Below, piece by piece: positions 15,600 to 23,597 of a stretch of 55,547 nucleotides of DNA. This stretch comes from Oscillospiraceae bacterium (lineage in GTDB: Bacteria > Bacillota > Clostridia > Oscillospirales > Ruminococcaceae): positions 1 through 55,547 of the forward strand of contig JAGAWT010000026.1 in assembly GCA_018110985.1 (NCBI GenBank). The letters run 5' to 3'. Each line of letters starts with the position of its first letter. The stretch's first letter is position 1. Both the position numbers and the translations under genes were made by a program. The notes under the pieces were generated by a model that was given only the letters and a program-made list of their open reading frames with translations, was not told where the DNA came from and ran no database searches.

Positions 15600-17669
15600 A
15601 TGAAATGTAGAATCCTTCATGAATCAAAAGGGCGTATCCGTGTCCGTTTCTGCCGGAAATATATGACGCTGCATCAGGCAGATATGGCGGAATATGCACT
15701 GTCTGCGGTAAGCGGCATCACAAAGGTCCAGGTGTTTGACCGCACCGGCGATGTGATAATTTATTACCGCTGTGACAGGGAAACGGTTATGTCTGCACTC
15801 GCACATTTTCGGTACGATGAGAAAACAGAAGCGCTTGTTCCGGCACAGACAGGCAGAGCGCTGAGCCGGGAATACGAAGACAAGCTGGCGTCTGCGGTCA
15901 TGCGGCGTGTTCTTCACAAATTCCTGCTGCCGCAGCCCTTCCGCCGTGTGATCTCGTTCATCAAGGCACTGAAATATATTTGCAAAGGGCTTCGGTGCCT
16001 GATGCACGGCAGACTTGAAGTTGAAGTGCTTGATGCTGTTGCGATCACGGTCTCGATGCTGCGCAATGATTTCGATACCGCCGGAAGCGTGATGTTCCTG
16101 CTGAAGATCGGTGAAATTCTCGATGAATGGACACACAAGAAATCTGTCGATGATCTTGCAAGGACCATGTCGCTGGGAGTGGAACAGGTCTGGATGCAGA
16201 CGGCAGACGGACAGGAACTGCTTGCTCCCGTCTCACAGATCCGGAAGGGTGACTGCGTTATTGTGCGCACCGGTTCTATGATCCCGCTGGACGGAAAGGT
16301 GATATCGGGCGATGCGATGATCAATCAGGCATCTATGACAGGAGAATCCGTGCCTGTTCACAAATCTGAGGGCGCATATGTCTACGCAGGAACTGTTGTC
16401 GAGGACGGTGAATGCACGGTACAGGTCGAGAATACCGCAGGCAGCGGACGGTATGACCGCATCGTGAAAATGATCGAAGAATCCGAGCAGATGAAATCAT
16501 CGGCAGAGAGCAAGGCAACTCATCTTGCAGATAAGCTCGTGCCGTGGTGCTTAGGCGGCACATTGCTGACCTGGCTGCTGACACGCAATGCAACAAAGGC
16601 TGTGTCGATCCTTATGGTCGATTTTTCCTGCGCATTGAAGCTCGCCATGCCGATCTCGGTATTGTCGGCAATGCGGCAGTGCGCAGGAAAGGGTATTACG
16701 GTCAAGGGCGGAAAGTTTCTCGAAGCGGTCGCCGATGCAGATACTGTCGTATTTGACAAGACCGGCACACTGACACATTCACAGCCCCGTGTGGCACAGG
16801 TCATCCCGTTCGGCGGGCGTGATGAAGCGGAAATGCTGCGGCTTGCTGCGTGTTTGGAGGAGCATTATCCGCATTCGATCGCAAATGCGGTCGTTGCAGA
16901 GGCGGCGCAGCGTGGTCTTCTCCATGAGGAACGCCATTCCAAGGTGGAATATGTGGTCGCACACGGCATTTCCAGCATGATCGGCAGCGAACGTGTCGTC
17001 ATCGGCAGTTATCATTTTGTGGTGGAAGACGAAGCCTGCAAAGCTCCGGACGAGGACATTTTCCGTCATCTGCCGAAGGAGTATTCGCATCTGTACCTTG
17101 CTATCGGCGGCGAGATCGCAGCAGTCATCTGCATTGAAGATCCGCTGCGTGAGGAAGCAAAAGCGGTCATTGGAACTTTACATGAACTGGGGATCTCCAA
17201 TATTGTGATGATGACCGGCGACAACGAACGGACTGCAAGATCTGTTGCGAAAAAGGTCGGTGTCGATACATATTATTCGGAGGTACTGCCGGAGGATAAG
17301 GCAGCATTCATCCGCAAAGAGCATGAAGCCGGACGGCGTGTCATCATGATCGGTGACGGTGTGAACGATTCCCCCGCACTCAGCGAATCCGATGCGGGAA
17401 TTGCGATCAGCACAGGTGCGGCTATTGCAAGAGAGATCGCAGATATTACGATCTCCGCAAACGATCTGTATGCGCTGATCTCGCTGAAAAAACTCAGTGA
17501 TGCGCTCATGGAGCGGATACACCGAAACTACCGCACGATCATTGGTTTTAATGCGGGACTGATACTCCTGGGCGCAGCCGGTATCCTTCCGCCTGCGACA
17601 TCTGCTCTGCTGCATAATGTATCGACATTGGCGATAGGTCTGAAAAGTATGACCGATCTTAAGGTATAA
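15600..17669 (+). CDS. P1B-type heavy-metal ATPase (FezB-like, probable iron transporter)
   Basis: A 689-residue P-type ATPase. Residues 1-75 are an HMA-like domain without a CxxC metal site. The actuator motif TGES is at 247-250, the phosphorylation site DKTGTLT at 386-392, and the hinge GDGVND at 585-590. The membrane metal-site motif is SCALKLAMP (Ser343, Cys344) instead of the CPC of copper pumps or the SPC/CPC of zinc/cobalt pumps. The unusual motif, the HMA-like front end and the small DUF6110-like partner fit the P1B-6 group associated with ferrosomes; iron as substrate is inference. A Shine-Dalgarno GAGGTGAG stands before ATG 15600. The downstream terminator at 17701 closes the two-gene unit. 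Confidence 0.85.
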   Translation: MKCRILHESKGRIRVRFCRKYMTLHQADMAEYALSAVSGITKVQVFDRTGDVIIYYRCDRETVMSALAHFRYDEKTEALVPAQTGRALSREYEDKLASAVMRRVLHKFLLPQPFRRVISFIKALKYICKGLRCLMHGRLEVEVLDAVAITVSMLRNDFDTAGSVMFLLKIGEILDEWTHKKSVDDLARTMSLGVEQVWMQTADGQELLAPVSQIRKGDCVIVRTGSMIPLDGKVISGDAMINQASMTGESVPVHKSEGAYVYAGTVVEDGECTVQVENTAGSGRYDRIVKMIEESEQMKSSAESKATHLADKLVPWCLGGTLLTWLLTRNATKAVSILMVDFSCALKLAMPISVLSAMRQCAGKGITVKGGKFLEAVADADTVVFDKTGTLTHSQPRVAQVIPFGGRDEAEMLRLAACLEEHYPHSIANAVVAEAAQRGLLHEERHSKVEYVVAHGISSMIGSERVVIGSYHFVVEDEACKAPDEDIFRHLPKEYSHLYLAIGGEIAAVICIEDPLREEAKAVIGTLHELGISNIVMMTGDNERTARSVAKKVGVDTYYSEVLPEDKAAFIRKEHEAGRRVIMIGDGVNDSPALSESDAGIAISTGAAIAREIADITISANDLYALISLKKLSDALMERIHRNYRTIIGFNAGLILLGAAGILPPATSALLHNVSTLAIGLKSMTDLKV

Positions 17670-17700
17670 AAGGTAAGCAATACAGGACAGTACAAATATA

Positions 17701-17737
17701 AGCGGTGCTGCGAGAGGAACCCACAGCACCGCTTTTT
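17701..17737 (+). terminator. Intrinsic terminator of the ATPase operon
   Basis: Stem AGCGGTGCTG/CAGCACCGCT (10 bp, 13-base loop) with TTTTT. Copy E begins four bases after the T run. Confidence 0.88.
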
Positions 17738-17740
17738 ATG

Positions 17741-17845
17741 ATACTGATCTCTGACCGATGTATAGACAGGAAACAAGCCGCAAATGCTTGAATATAAGGC
17801 ATTTGCGGCTTGGAGATCGTCTATACATGGAGGAAGAATTATTAT
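17741..17845 (+). repeat. 105-bp hairpin element, copy E (plus orientation)
   Basis: Full-length copy. Its inner stem is the longest perfect one (AAGCCGCAAATGC with its complement around TTGAATATAAG). The right end reads ATTAT instead of AGTAT. On the minus strand a small reading frame from 17986 runs straight into the element, so this copy seems to have inserted into, or close behind, a gene. Confidence 0.92.
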
Positions 17846-17986
17846 GGTGCCATGTTCCTCAAGCAGCTTTTTTGTCTGTGGCGTCATACACCGGTATGCG
17901 ACCTGCGGTGCTGAAAATGCACCGATCAGGCAGAAAGCGGTAAGGAGTACGATCCCGGCCAGACCGTATAAGAAGCTAATCAACAT
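17846..17986 (-). pseudogene. Small membrane protein gene interrupted by repeat copy E
   Basis: ATG 17986 with AAGAGGGA eight bases upstream opens a frame 13 bases after the methyltransferase stop. It encodes a hydrophobic helix (SFLYGLAGIVLLTAFCLIG) and TPQTKKLLEEHG. After about 47 codons it enters repeat copy E without a stop and continues through the element and antisense to the ATPase gene as far as 17528. The native C-terminus therefore appears to have been replaced by the element. I do not recognise the family. Either a truncated gene or a small protein with an element-encoded tail is possible. Confidence 0.5.
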
Positions 17987-17999
17987 CCTGCATTCCCTC

Positions 18000-18644
18000 T
18001 TATCTGTACTTTCTTGCAACACAATGCAGACGGCAGAAGCCTCGCTTTTCAAAGAACTCCATATACAGTCCGGCATTCATGCACAGCTTCCGGATATCCT
18101 CTCTGCCGTAGATGCGGACATCACCCTTGCCGATCAGATGTGCAAGCGGCATTTCAATGGTATTGCAGAACCAGCGCACCGCCGCCGAATCCATCGTCAT
18201 ATCACGCAGGATAAGCCTGCCGTTCGGGCGGAGAACACGGTACACGCTGTCAAAGAATCTCTGCGGTTCAGGATAGTGATGAAAGCTCTCGCAGCAGATC
18301 ACAGCATCAAAAGAGTTTTCGTCAAACGGCAGGTTTTCGCAGTCACCGACCACAAGTTCAACGCCCTTCATTTTCTTTCGTTTGGCGACCTCGATCATTT
18401 TCGGCGTCAGGTCGATCCCGGTGTAATGCCTGTCAGGATATTTCCGATGCAGCAGCGTCAGGATCGGAGCTGTTCCGCAGCCGCAGTCCAGCAAGTCGGT
18501 AAACGGCTCTTTTTCAAGCTCTGCCAGCACATCGGGATAATCCTTTTTGCACATCTTATATACGCCGGCATTATCCGATTCATATATCTCAGCAGCTCTG
18601 GTAAACTCCTTGACGGATAACTCTTTGTATTTTTTGCTTGTCAT
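18000..18644 (-). CDS. Class I SAM-dependent methyltransferase
   Basis: A 214-residue Rossmann-fold methyltransferase. Motif I is LLDCGCGTAPIL (about 50-61), followed by the acidic TGIDLTPKMIEVAK, motif II/III VVGDCENLPF, DAVICCESFHHY and the post-motif LRPNGRLILRD. This is the UbiE/COQ5-like Methyltransf_11 pattern. The substrate is unknown. It is followed closely by the interrupted small membrane frame and preceded at 91 bases by an integral membrane protein gene. The whole minus-strand cluster is probably driven from the promoter at 21599-21627. Confidence 0.85.
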   Translation of the reverse strand: MTSKKYKELSVKEFTRAAEIYESDNAGVYKMCKKDYPDVLAELEKEPFTDLLDCGCGTAPILTLLHRKYPDRHYTGIDLTPKMIEVAKRKKMKGVELVVGDCENLPFDENSFDAVICCESFHHYPEPQRFFDSVYRVLRPNGRLILRDMTMDSAAVRWFCNTIEMPLAHLIGKGDVRIYGREDIRKLCMNAGLYMEFFEKRGFCRLHCVARKYR

Positions 18645-18734
18645 GGCAAGCTCCTTTCATCTTCCACAAAGCGATCAGAATACTTTTGATATTTTTTCAT
18701 GCTTCGATCCCGGTGCAGCATTAAGTGATCCCTT

Positions 18735-19232
18735 TCAAAACAAACTGCATATCCAAGCCGCAAGTGCAGATGCCGCCGGGAAAATAATGAACAGCTTGAG
18801 CAGTTGACATTTAAGATTATAGCCATATTTTCTGCCATTGTATACGCTTTCTACTTCGGGAAAGTAATACTGAAAGAACCTGAACTTACAAAGCAGAAAA
18901 TAGTCAAAGCAGATCATGTCGTATAGTTTGTAGACCGTTAAAATGGAAAGGAACCGCAGGAAGAACTGCCAAAAACTGTAGCCGCTCCGCAATCCGTCCC
19001 AGACAGAGATGACACCGACCCCTGCGATCATCAGCAGACTGAAGATCATCAGTGTCCAGCCGATCACTCTCGCACCGTAGTATAATTCACTCTTTCTCGG
19101 TCGAAGCAGCTCAACAGCTTCCTTCGGTGCGGATGAGAAAAACTTCTTATTCTGAATAAATGCGACGGCTGACAACAGCATCAGCGAGATCGCCGCACAA
19201 AAAACAATTGCAAGAAAAATTGTCAGTAGCAT
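18735..19232 (-). CDS. Unrecognised integral membrane protein (165 aa)
   Basis: Four hydrophobic segments: residues about 2-25, 55-78, 85-105 and 142-162. A basic, aromatic-rich cytoplasmic loop (FDYFLLCKFRFFQYYFPEVESVYNGRKYGYN) lies between the last two. I recognise no family. It lies seven bases after the alpha/beta hydrolase gene on the same strand and looks translationally coupled to it, together with two more membrane proteins upstream. Confidence 0.65.
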   Translation of the reverse strand: MLLTIFLAIVFCAAISLMLLSAVAFIQNKKFFSSAPKEAVELLRPRKSELYYGARVIGWTLMIFSLLMIAGVGVISVWDGLRSGYSFWQFFLRFLSILTVYKLYDMICFDYFLLCKFRFFQYYFPEVESVYNGRKYGYNLKCQLLKLFIIFPAASALAAWICSLF

Positions 19233-19238
19233 TGCTGT

Positions 19239-20228
19239 TTACCCCTTTTTGTGCTTTTTGAGCTGATACGTGATCAACCGCATGATCTCATCAAATGCAG
19301 GCTTACAGCCGGGGATAAAATACTGGATAGCATAGCAGTGGTGCATACCTTTGCCCACATGGATCACGCACTTTGCACCTGCTTTACGGTAGCTCTCTGC
19401 ATAGCTCGGTGCAAAGGCAAACAGTGTTTCAGCACTGCCGTAATAGAAATGCGTTATTGGAGCGCCCCGGAAATCTCCGTGCGCAGTCGCAAGATACTTT
19501 TCGGGGATATCTCTGCCGTGACACATGATATCACGGGCAGTAAACATATACTCCGCAGGTATCATGATGTCCCTTTTATCAAGTGCTTTGATCGCTGTTT
19601 TTTCCGCTTCTGTTACGGGAACACTTCCGGGTGATATGGGTATGAGCAGTCCGGGCATTGGGATATCCCTGCCGCTGTCATTGAGTTCATTGATATAGGT
19701 AATAAGATCAAGTATCAGCGCACCCCCCGCTGAAAAACCGAGGAATACAATGTTTTCAGGCTTGTAAAATGTCAGCATTTTCTCATAGCATTCAAATATC
19801 ATCTGCACATTTTCAAGCATATCGTGTTCGTGGCAAAGCGGATAATACGGGAACCACACATCTGAGCCTGTTTTCTCTGCGATCTTTCTTGAAAGTCCGA
19901 TGTCGCCCTTATCAGAGCCGAGGATCATACCGCCGCCGAACACAAAGAGTATCGCATTTTTACGCCGTTTCTTATCCATATCAATTTCAATGCAGTGGTA
20001 TTGCCCCTGTATCAAATGATCGGTATAGTGTGCCTTGTTGTCTGTCGGCATGATAAAATGACGGTTCTTTGCATTCATTTTCGCCGCTTTTGCAAGGACT
20101 TCTTCCTTTGTTCCGATCAGACTCTTCCGGAGATCGGCTGCGATCACCGCTTTTATCATGATCCGGTACAGCGGATCTCCCAGTGCATCAGGTGCTTTTA
20201 CCACTTTATCCTGTTTATCAAATCTCAT
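19239..20228 (-). CDS. Alpha/beta hydrolase of the hormone-sensitive-lipase type
   Basis: A 329-residue esterase-like protein. The nucleophile Ser is in GFSAGGA (about 168). The region VFGGGMILG (about 95-103) takes the place of the HGGG oxyanion motif of this family, with Phe for the usual His. The probable catalytic His is in GKGMHHCY near the C-terminus, and an acidic residue lies in the YGSAETLF region. There is no signal peptide, so it acts in the cytoplasm. Its start overlaps the stop of the upstream membrane protein by 11 bases. The substrate is unknown; the operon of membrane proteins and a methyltransferase suggests small-molecule modification. Confidence 0.78.
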   Translation of the reverse strand: MRFDKQDKVVKAPDALGDPLYRIMIKAVIAADLRKSLIGTKEEVLAKAAKMNAKNRHFIMPTDNKAHYTDHLIQGQYHCIEIDMDKKRRKNAILFVFGGGMILGSDKGDIGLSRKIAEKTGSDVWFPYYPLCHEHDMLENVQMIFECYEKMLTFYKPENIVFLGFSAGGALILDLITYINELNDSGRDIPMPGLLIPISPGSVPVTEAEKTAIKALDKRDIMIPAEYMFTARDIMCHGRDIPEKYLATAHGDFRGAPITHFYYGSAETLFAFAPSYAESYRKAGAKCVIHVGKGMHHCYAIQYFIPGCKPAFDEIMRLITYQLKKHKKG

Positions 20229-20943
20229 GCTTATGACCTCCTGTGGCTTTCTTCATTGTCAGCAGCAATCCGCCGAACATCCATATATTGCCAATACTGA
20301 TCCATGCGGCAGTCAGACCGTTCGTAACTGCGTGATTTACTGTAAATTTCAACAGCATTGTCGCCGCCATACCGACCGGCATCGAAAATATCCAGCACCA
20401 CTTAGGATAGGGAGTCAGTCCTTTTGCAAAAGCACTGATCTGCGCCGCGCTCATAACAAGGAAGAATATCAGGAACAGTATCATTGCAGGCAGCAGGAAG
20501 TAAACGCCGAATTTCAGTGTCAGATCATAAGCAGCTTCGGGACTTTCAAGCATCATATGCTTATAGAAGAACACAGAAGAAAGGCACGGCACATGAACGC
20601 CGCAGGCCGCAAACAGCATATATCCGAACACACCGCTGCGGAATACATGGGCGTGTTTCATACTGCCGCTAGCGATCAGTCTGTATATACCAAAATAGCA
20701 AAGCCCCTCCAGTGAAATGCCGATCAGTCCGAGAAATGCCGACCAGAACAGCTTGCCGTCAGATAAAACAAGATATTGTGACAACTTCTTTTCAAGTCCC
20801 GACAGACTTTCATCATACACACCGTATCCCAGAAGCCAGTCGCCCACAAATGTCATAATACCGCCGATCAGTCCGATGATAAACAGCTTGCGGATACGGT
20901 TCCAGTCAAGACTGCTGTCAATGCCGATGTCGTTGAATTTCAT
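20218..20943 (-). CDS. DUF6796-like multi-pass membrane protein
   Basis: A 241-residue protein with about seven hydrophobic helices. It opens with a soluble 20-residue head and KLFIIGLIGGIMTFVGDWLLGYGV, a pattern I associate with the DUF6796 group of Firmicute membrane proteins. Later helices carry GVHVPCLSSVFFYKHM and a closing glycine-rich helix. There are no catalytic or transport motifs. It overlaps the hydrolase gene by 11 bases and follows the 162-residue membrane protein by 13, so it is a middle member of the operon. Confidence 0.65.
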   Translation of the reverse strand: MKFNDIGIDSSLDWNRIRKLFIIGLIGGIMTFVGDWLLGYGVYDESLSGLEKKLSQYLVLSDGKLFWSAFLGLIGISLEGLCYFGIYRLIASGSMKHAHVFRSGVFGYMLFAACGVHVPCLSSVFFYKHMMLESPEAAYDLTLKFGVYFLLPAMILFLIFFLVMSAAQISAFAKGLTPYPKWCWIFSMPVGMAATMLLKFTVNHAVTNGLTAAWISIGNIWMFGGLLLTMKKATGGHKHEI

Positions 20944-20956
20944 TTTATCACTTCCA

Positions 20957-21445
20957 TTATATTATTTTTGCAAGCAGGACCACAAGTCCCGCAACGATAG
21001 CTGCACCCATCACCCATATCAATGCAAGGAATGAACGCTTTTTCAGTACCTGCGCCCATGTCTGCACAAACTGGATATCCTCCGTACCCTTCAGGATCCA
21101 GAATTTACTGTGTCCTACCCACAGCTTGTCGATCACAACGCCATCATAGATATTCATGACTTCCAGAAAGAGCAGTGCCTGAAAATAGGCAGTCCTGAGA
21201 TCACTGACATTATTCCACACGGCAATGATAAGTACAAGTGCAGACAGCATTACGATATAGAACAGCGTCATAAAGCGTTTGCGCTGCTTTTTCACAGTCT
21301 TCCTGTCAGTCAGACCGATCTCATACGCCCGTTCCTGCACCGCTTTCGGATAGAAATACAGCCCATTGATTGCTCCGCCTCTTACAGAATATCCGACCAT
21401 TGCTGTGAACAGCATACAGTATAAGCATAATTGCACATATATCAT
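20957..21445 (-). CDS. Unrecognised membrane protein, first gene of the minus operon
   Basis: A 162-residue protein with about four hydrophobic segments (1-22, 58-78, 85-105 and 138-160). A basic cytoplasmic stretch (TDRKTVKKQRKRF) lies before the second. I recognise no family. It is the promoter-proximal gene of the operon ending at about 17.9 kb. The promoter and inverted-repeat operator lie about 150-180 bases upstream. That leader contains a short frame ending in DEISALIAAGFGALLG that lacks a start codon and looks like leftover coding DNA. Confidence 0.65.
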   Translation of the reverse strand: MIYVQLCLYCMLFTAMVGYSVRGGAINGLYFYPKAVQERAYEIGLTDRKTVKKQRKRFMTLFYIVMLSALVLIIAVWNNVSDLRTAYFQALLFLEVMNIYDGVVIDKLWVGHSKFWILKGTEDIQFVQTWAQVLKKRSFLALIWVMGAAIVAGLVVLLAKII

Positions 21446-21573
21446 AATACACGCTCCCGACTAACCAAGCAAAGCACCGAAACCTGCAGCGATCAGTGCG
21501 GATATCTCATCAATTCTATCTTTTTATAACATACGGACTCTTTTCAATACTGTGACCCCCAGTCAGGCAATCA

Positions 21574-21627
21574 GTTAGCATATGCAAACTCATGATCAAT
21601 TATATCATATGCTAACAGGATTTTCAA
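21574..21627 (-). promoter_or_regulatory. Promoter straddled by an 11-bp inverted repeat
   Basis: On the minus strand TTGAAA (21622-21627) and TATAAT (21599-21604) are spaced 17. A perfect inverted repeat GTTAGCATATG (21574-21584) / CATATGCTAAC (21606-21616) has one arm between -35 and -10 and the other downstream of the -10. This is an ideal repressor layout. The half-sites share GTTAG/CTAAC with the operator at 13408-13425. Confidence 0.75.
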
Positions 21628-21767
21628 GTCTTTCCCACAAAAAAACCGTCCAAGAATGAACGATTTTCTCAAATTATTTCTGTACTGTTTTTCCTCTTAC
21701 AGAGTCTTGATGTCAAACACAAGGTAACTGCTTGAAAAATAAAATGCCTCTCAAAATGTGACTTTTT

Positions 21768-21989
21768 TTGATCTGTTGGGTCGGGCAGGCAGCAGATAAA
21801 GGCCGAGTATTTTGCAGAGATCAAAACGGAACTCTCAATTACTGCGGCTGTCATATTGCCGATCTGCATATCTCAGTAGACGGAGATCACGCTGTTATTA
21901 CTTGTATGACAACACTTGATGCAAAGGTTCACGGCTTTTCGGGCAGCCGAGAATTGCATACAAACGCATATTTTGAAAAAGATGGATAG
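21768..21989 (+). pseudogene. Partial SnoaL/NTF2-like protein remnant
   Basis: A 73-codon frame with a beta-rich sequence (CHIADLHISVDGDHAVITC, TTLDAKVHGFSGSRELHTNAYFEKDG) like the C-terminal half of SnoaL/NTF2-like steroid-isomerase-fold proteins. The conserved N-terminal helices are missing, and the frame stops before the usual last strand. There is no ribosome site in front of ATG 21768. It is probably a decayed fragment of the accessory island. The family assignment is tentative. Confidence 0.4.
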
Positions 21990-22043
21990 AGATCTGATAT
22001 ACTGCCATGATCAGGAGAGATAAGTAACCATTTTGCGGAAAGC

Positions 22044-22106
22044 GTTACATAAGTAACAATTCAAAAGAAACTGCCCGTTGTTTTTTCGGGAGTTATCTGC
22101 TAAAAT
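22044..22106 (+). promoter_or_regulatory. Promoter and GTTAC palindrome before the flavodoxin operon
   Basis: TTGTTT (22078-22083) and TAAAAT (22101-22106) spaced 17. Upstream lies GTTAC-ATAA-GTAAC (22044-22057), with a further AAGTAAC at 22022-22028. These are repeated half-sites that could bind an activator or repressor, as in redox- or HxlR-controlled flavodoxin/AKR operons. The binding protein is not known. Confidence 0.55.
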
Positions 22107-22152
22107 AGAATTAAGGACACGACAGTTACCTAAAGTCAAAGGAGGAACTACT

Positions 22153-22659
22153 ATGAACACTATCGTTATTTTCTTTTCAAGAGCCGATGAAAACTACTTC
22201 GGCGGTGCAATGAAATATGTGGAGGTGGGCAACACTGAGATTGCAGTCGGTCATATCACTGAGATGACAGGCTTTGACAGCTTCAAGCTCGAAATGGTGC
22301 AGCCCTATTCCGCAGACTACATGACCTGCATCGATGAAGCAAAAACACATCTCAGAGAGAACGCACGTCCTGCGCTGAAAGAAATGCCTGATGTATCCGA
22401 CTATGACAGTATCATTCTTGCATACCCAAATTATTGGGGCACAATGCCGATGGCGGTGTTCACATTCCTTGAAAGCGCAGACCTGAACGGCAAGACGATC
22501 TATCCCCTTTGCACCAACGAGGGCAGCGGGCTCGGCAGGAGCGTTTCGGATATAAAGAAATATGCCGGTGTCGGCGAGGGTCTTTCCCTGACCGGCAGCG
22601 GAGTGAAAAATGCAAAGCCCGCTATCGAAAAGTGGCTGAAAAATAACCGACTTATCTGA
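22153..22659 (+). CDS. Flavodoxin family protein
   Basis: A 168-residue flavodoxin-fold protein. It starts with the FMN-phosphate region IVIFFSRADENYF, has the second loop in ILAYPNYWGTMPMAV (about 97-111), and ends with the NEGSGLGRSVSDIKKYAG block seen in bacterial flavodoxin-like reductase partners. ATG 22153 is chosen because AAAGGAGG lies eight bases upstream; longer frames lack a ribosome site. It is a cytoplasmic electron carrier or quinone/flavin reductase. It lies 12 bases before an aldo/keto reductase gene, and the two are probably a redox or detoxification operon. Confidence 0.82.
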   Translation: MNTIVIFFSRADENYFGGAMKYVEVGNTEIAVGHITEMTGFDSFKLEMVQPYSADYMTCIDEAKTHLRENARPALKEMPDVSDYDSIILAYPNYWGTMPMAVFTFLESADLNGKTIYPLCTNEGSGLGRSVSDIKKYAGVGEGLSLTGSGVKNAKPAIEKWLKNNRLI

Positions 22660-22671
22660 TGAGGTATTATT

Positions 22672-23523
22672 ATGCAGACATACATCACTTTGAATGACGG
22701 TACAAAGATCCCCCAGTTCGGACTTGGTGTTTATCAGATCCCGGAGGGAGAAGCAACATACAACGCAGTTCTTGATGCGCTGAAAATGGGTGTGCGCCAC
22801 ATCGACACAGCTCATGCTTATCAGAACGAAAGAAGTGTCGGCAAGGCTGTGAAGGACAGCGGCGTTCCCCGTGAGGAAATATGGATAACCACAAAGCTCT
22901 GGCCCCACGAATACGGCGAGGGCAAGACAGCCGCCGCTATCGGCAAGATGCTTGAAAGGCTCGGCACCGATCACATTGATCTGCTGCTGCTGCATCAGCA
23001 GTTCGGTGACTATCTCGGTGCGTGGAAGGACATGGAGAAGGCTGTGAAGGCCGGCAAGGTAAAGTCTATCGGTATCAGCAACTTTGAGAGCGAGCGCCTT
23101 GAAGAACTCTGCGAAGCTGCCACGATAAAGCCCTCAGTTTTGCAGGTGGAGTGCCACCCCTACTACCAGCAGAATGAGCTGAAAAAGCGTATTGAGAAGT
23201 ACGGAACAGTCATTGAGAGCTGGTATCCCATCGGTCACGGTGACAAGGGGCTTATAAATGAGAGCGTGTTCACGAAACTGGCTCAGAAATACGTAAAGAG
23301 CAATGTGCAGATGATCCTGCGCTGGCACATCCAGGAAGGAACTATCGTATTCCCAAGAACCACGAATCCCGAACACATGAAGGAGAACTTTGATATATTC
23401 GACTTTGAGCTGACCGCTGATGAAATGGCAGACATCAGAGCGCTGGACTGCGGCAAGCGTTTCTTCAATATGACCCTTGAACAGCAGGAAGCAAATCTCG
23501 GCGCATGGCATCCTGCGGACTGA
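22672..23523 (+). CDS. Aldo/keto reductase
   Basis: A 283-residue NADPH-dependent AKR (2,5-diketo-gluconate-reductase type). The catalytic tetrad is readable: Asp in HIDTAHAYQNE, the Tyr four residues later, Lys in ITTKLW, and His in LLLLHQQ. The cofactor region is IVFPRTTNPEHMKENFDIFDFEL near the C-terminus. Full length for the family. It follows the flavodoxin gene by 12 bases. Substrates in this family are broad (aldehydes and ketones) and cannot be fixed here. Confidence 0.88.
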   Translation: MQTYITLNDGTKIPQFGLGVYQIPEGEATYNAVLDALKMGVRHIDTAHAYQNERSVGKAVKDSGVPREEIWITTKLWPHEYGEGKTAAAIGKMLERLGTDHIDLLLLHQQFGDYLGAWKDMEKAVKAGKVKSIGISNFESERLEELCEAATIKPSVLQVECHPYYQQNELKKRIEKYGTVIESWYPIGHGDKGLINESVFTKLAQKYVKSNVQMILRWHIQEGTIVFPRTTNPEHMKENFDIFDFELTADEMADIRALDCGKRFFNMTLEQQEANLGAWHPAD

Positions 23524-23526
23524 TGC

Positions 23527-23555
23527 TTGAAAAATAGTACACTCTATGGTATAAT
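23527..23555 (+). promoter_or_regulatory. Promoter of the 23.6 kb TetR gene
   Basis: TTGAAA (23527-23532) and TATAAT (23550-23555) spaced 17, starting just after the AKR stop. AGGAGG precedes ATG 23598. Confidence 0.75.
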
Positions 23556-23597
23556 GTAACTACAGTTGCTTTACCACAGAATGTATAGGAGGAGAAT

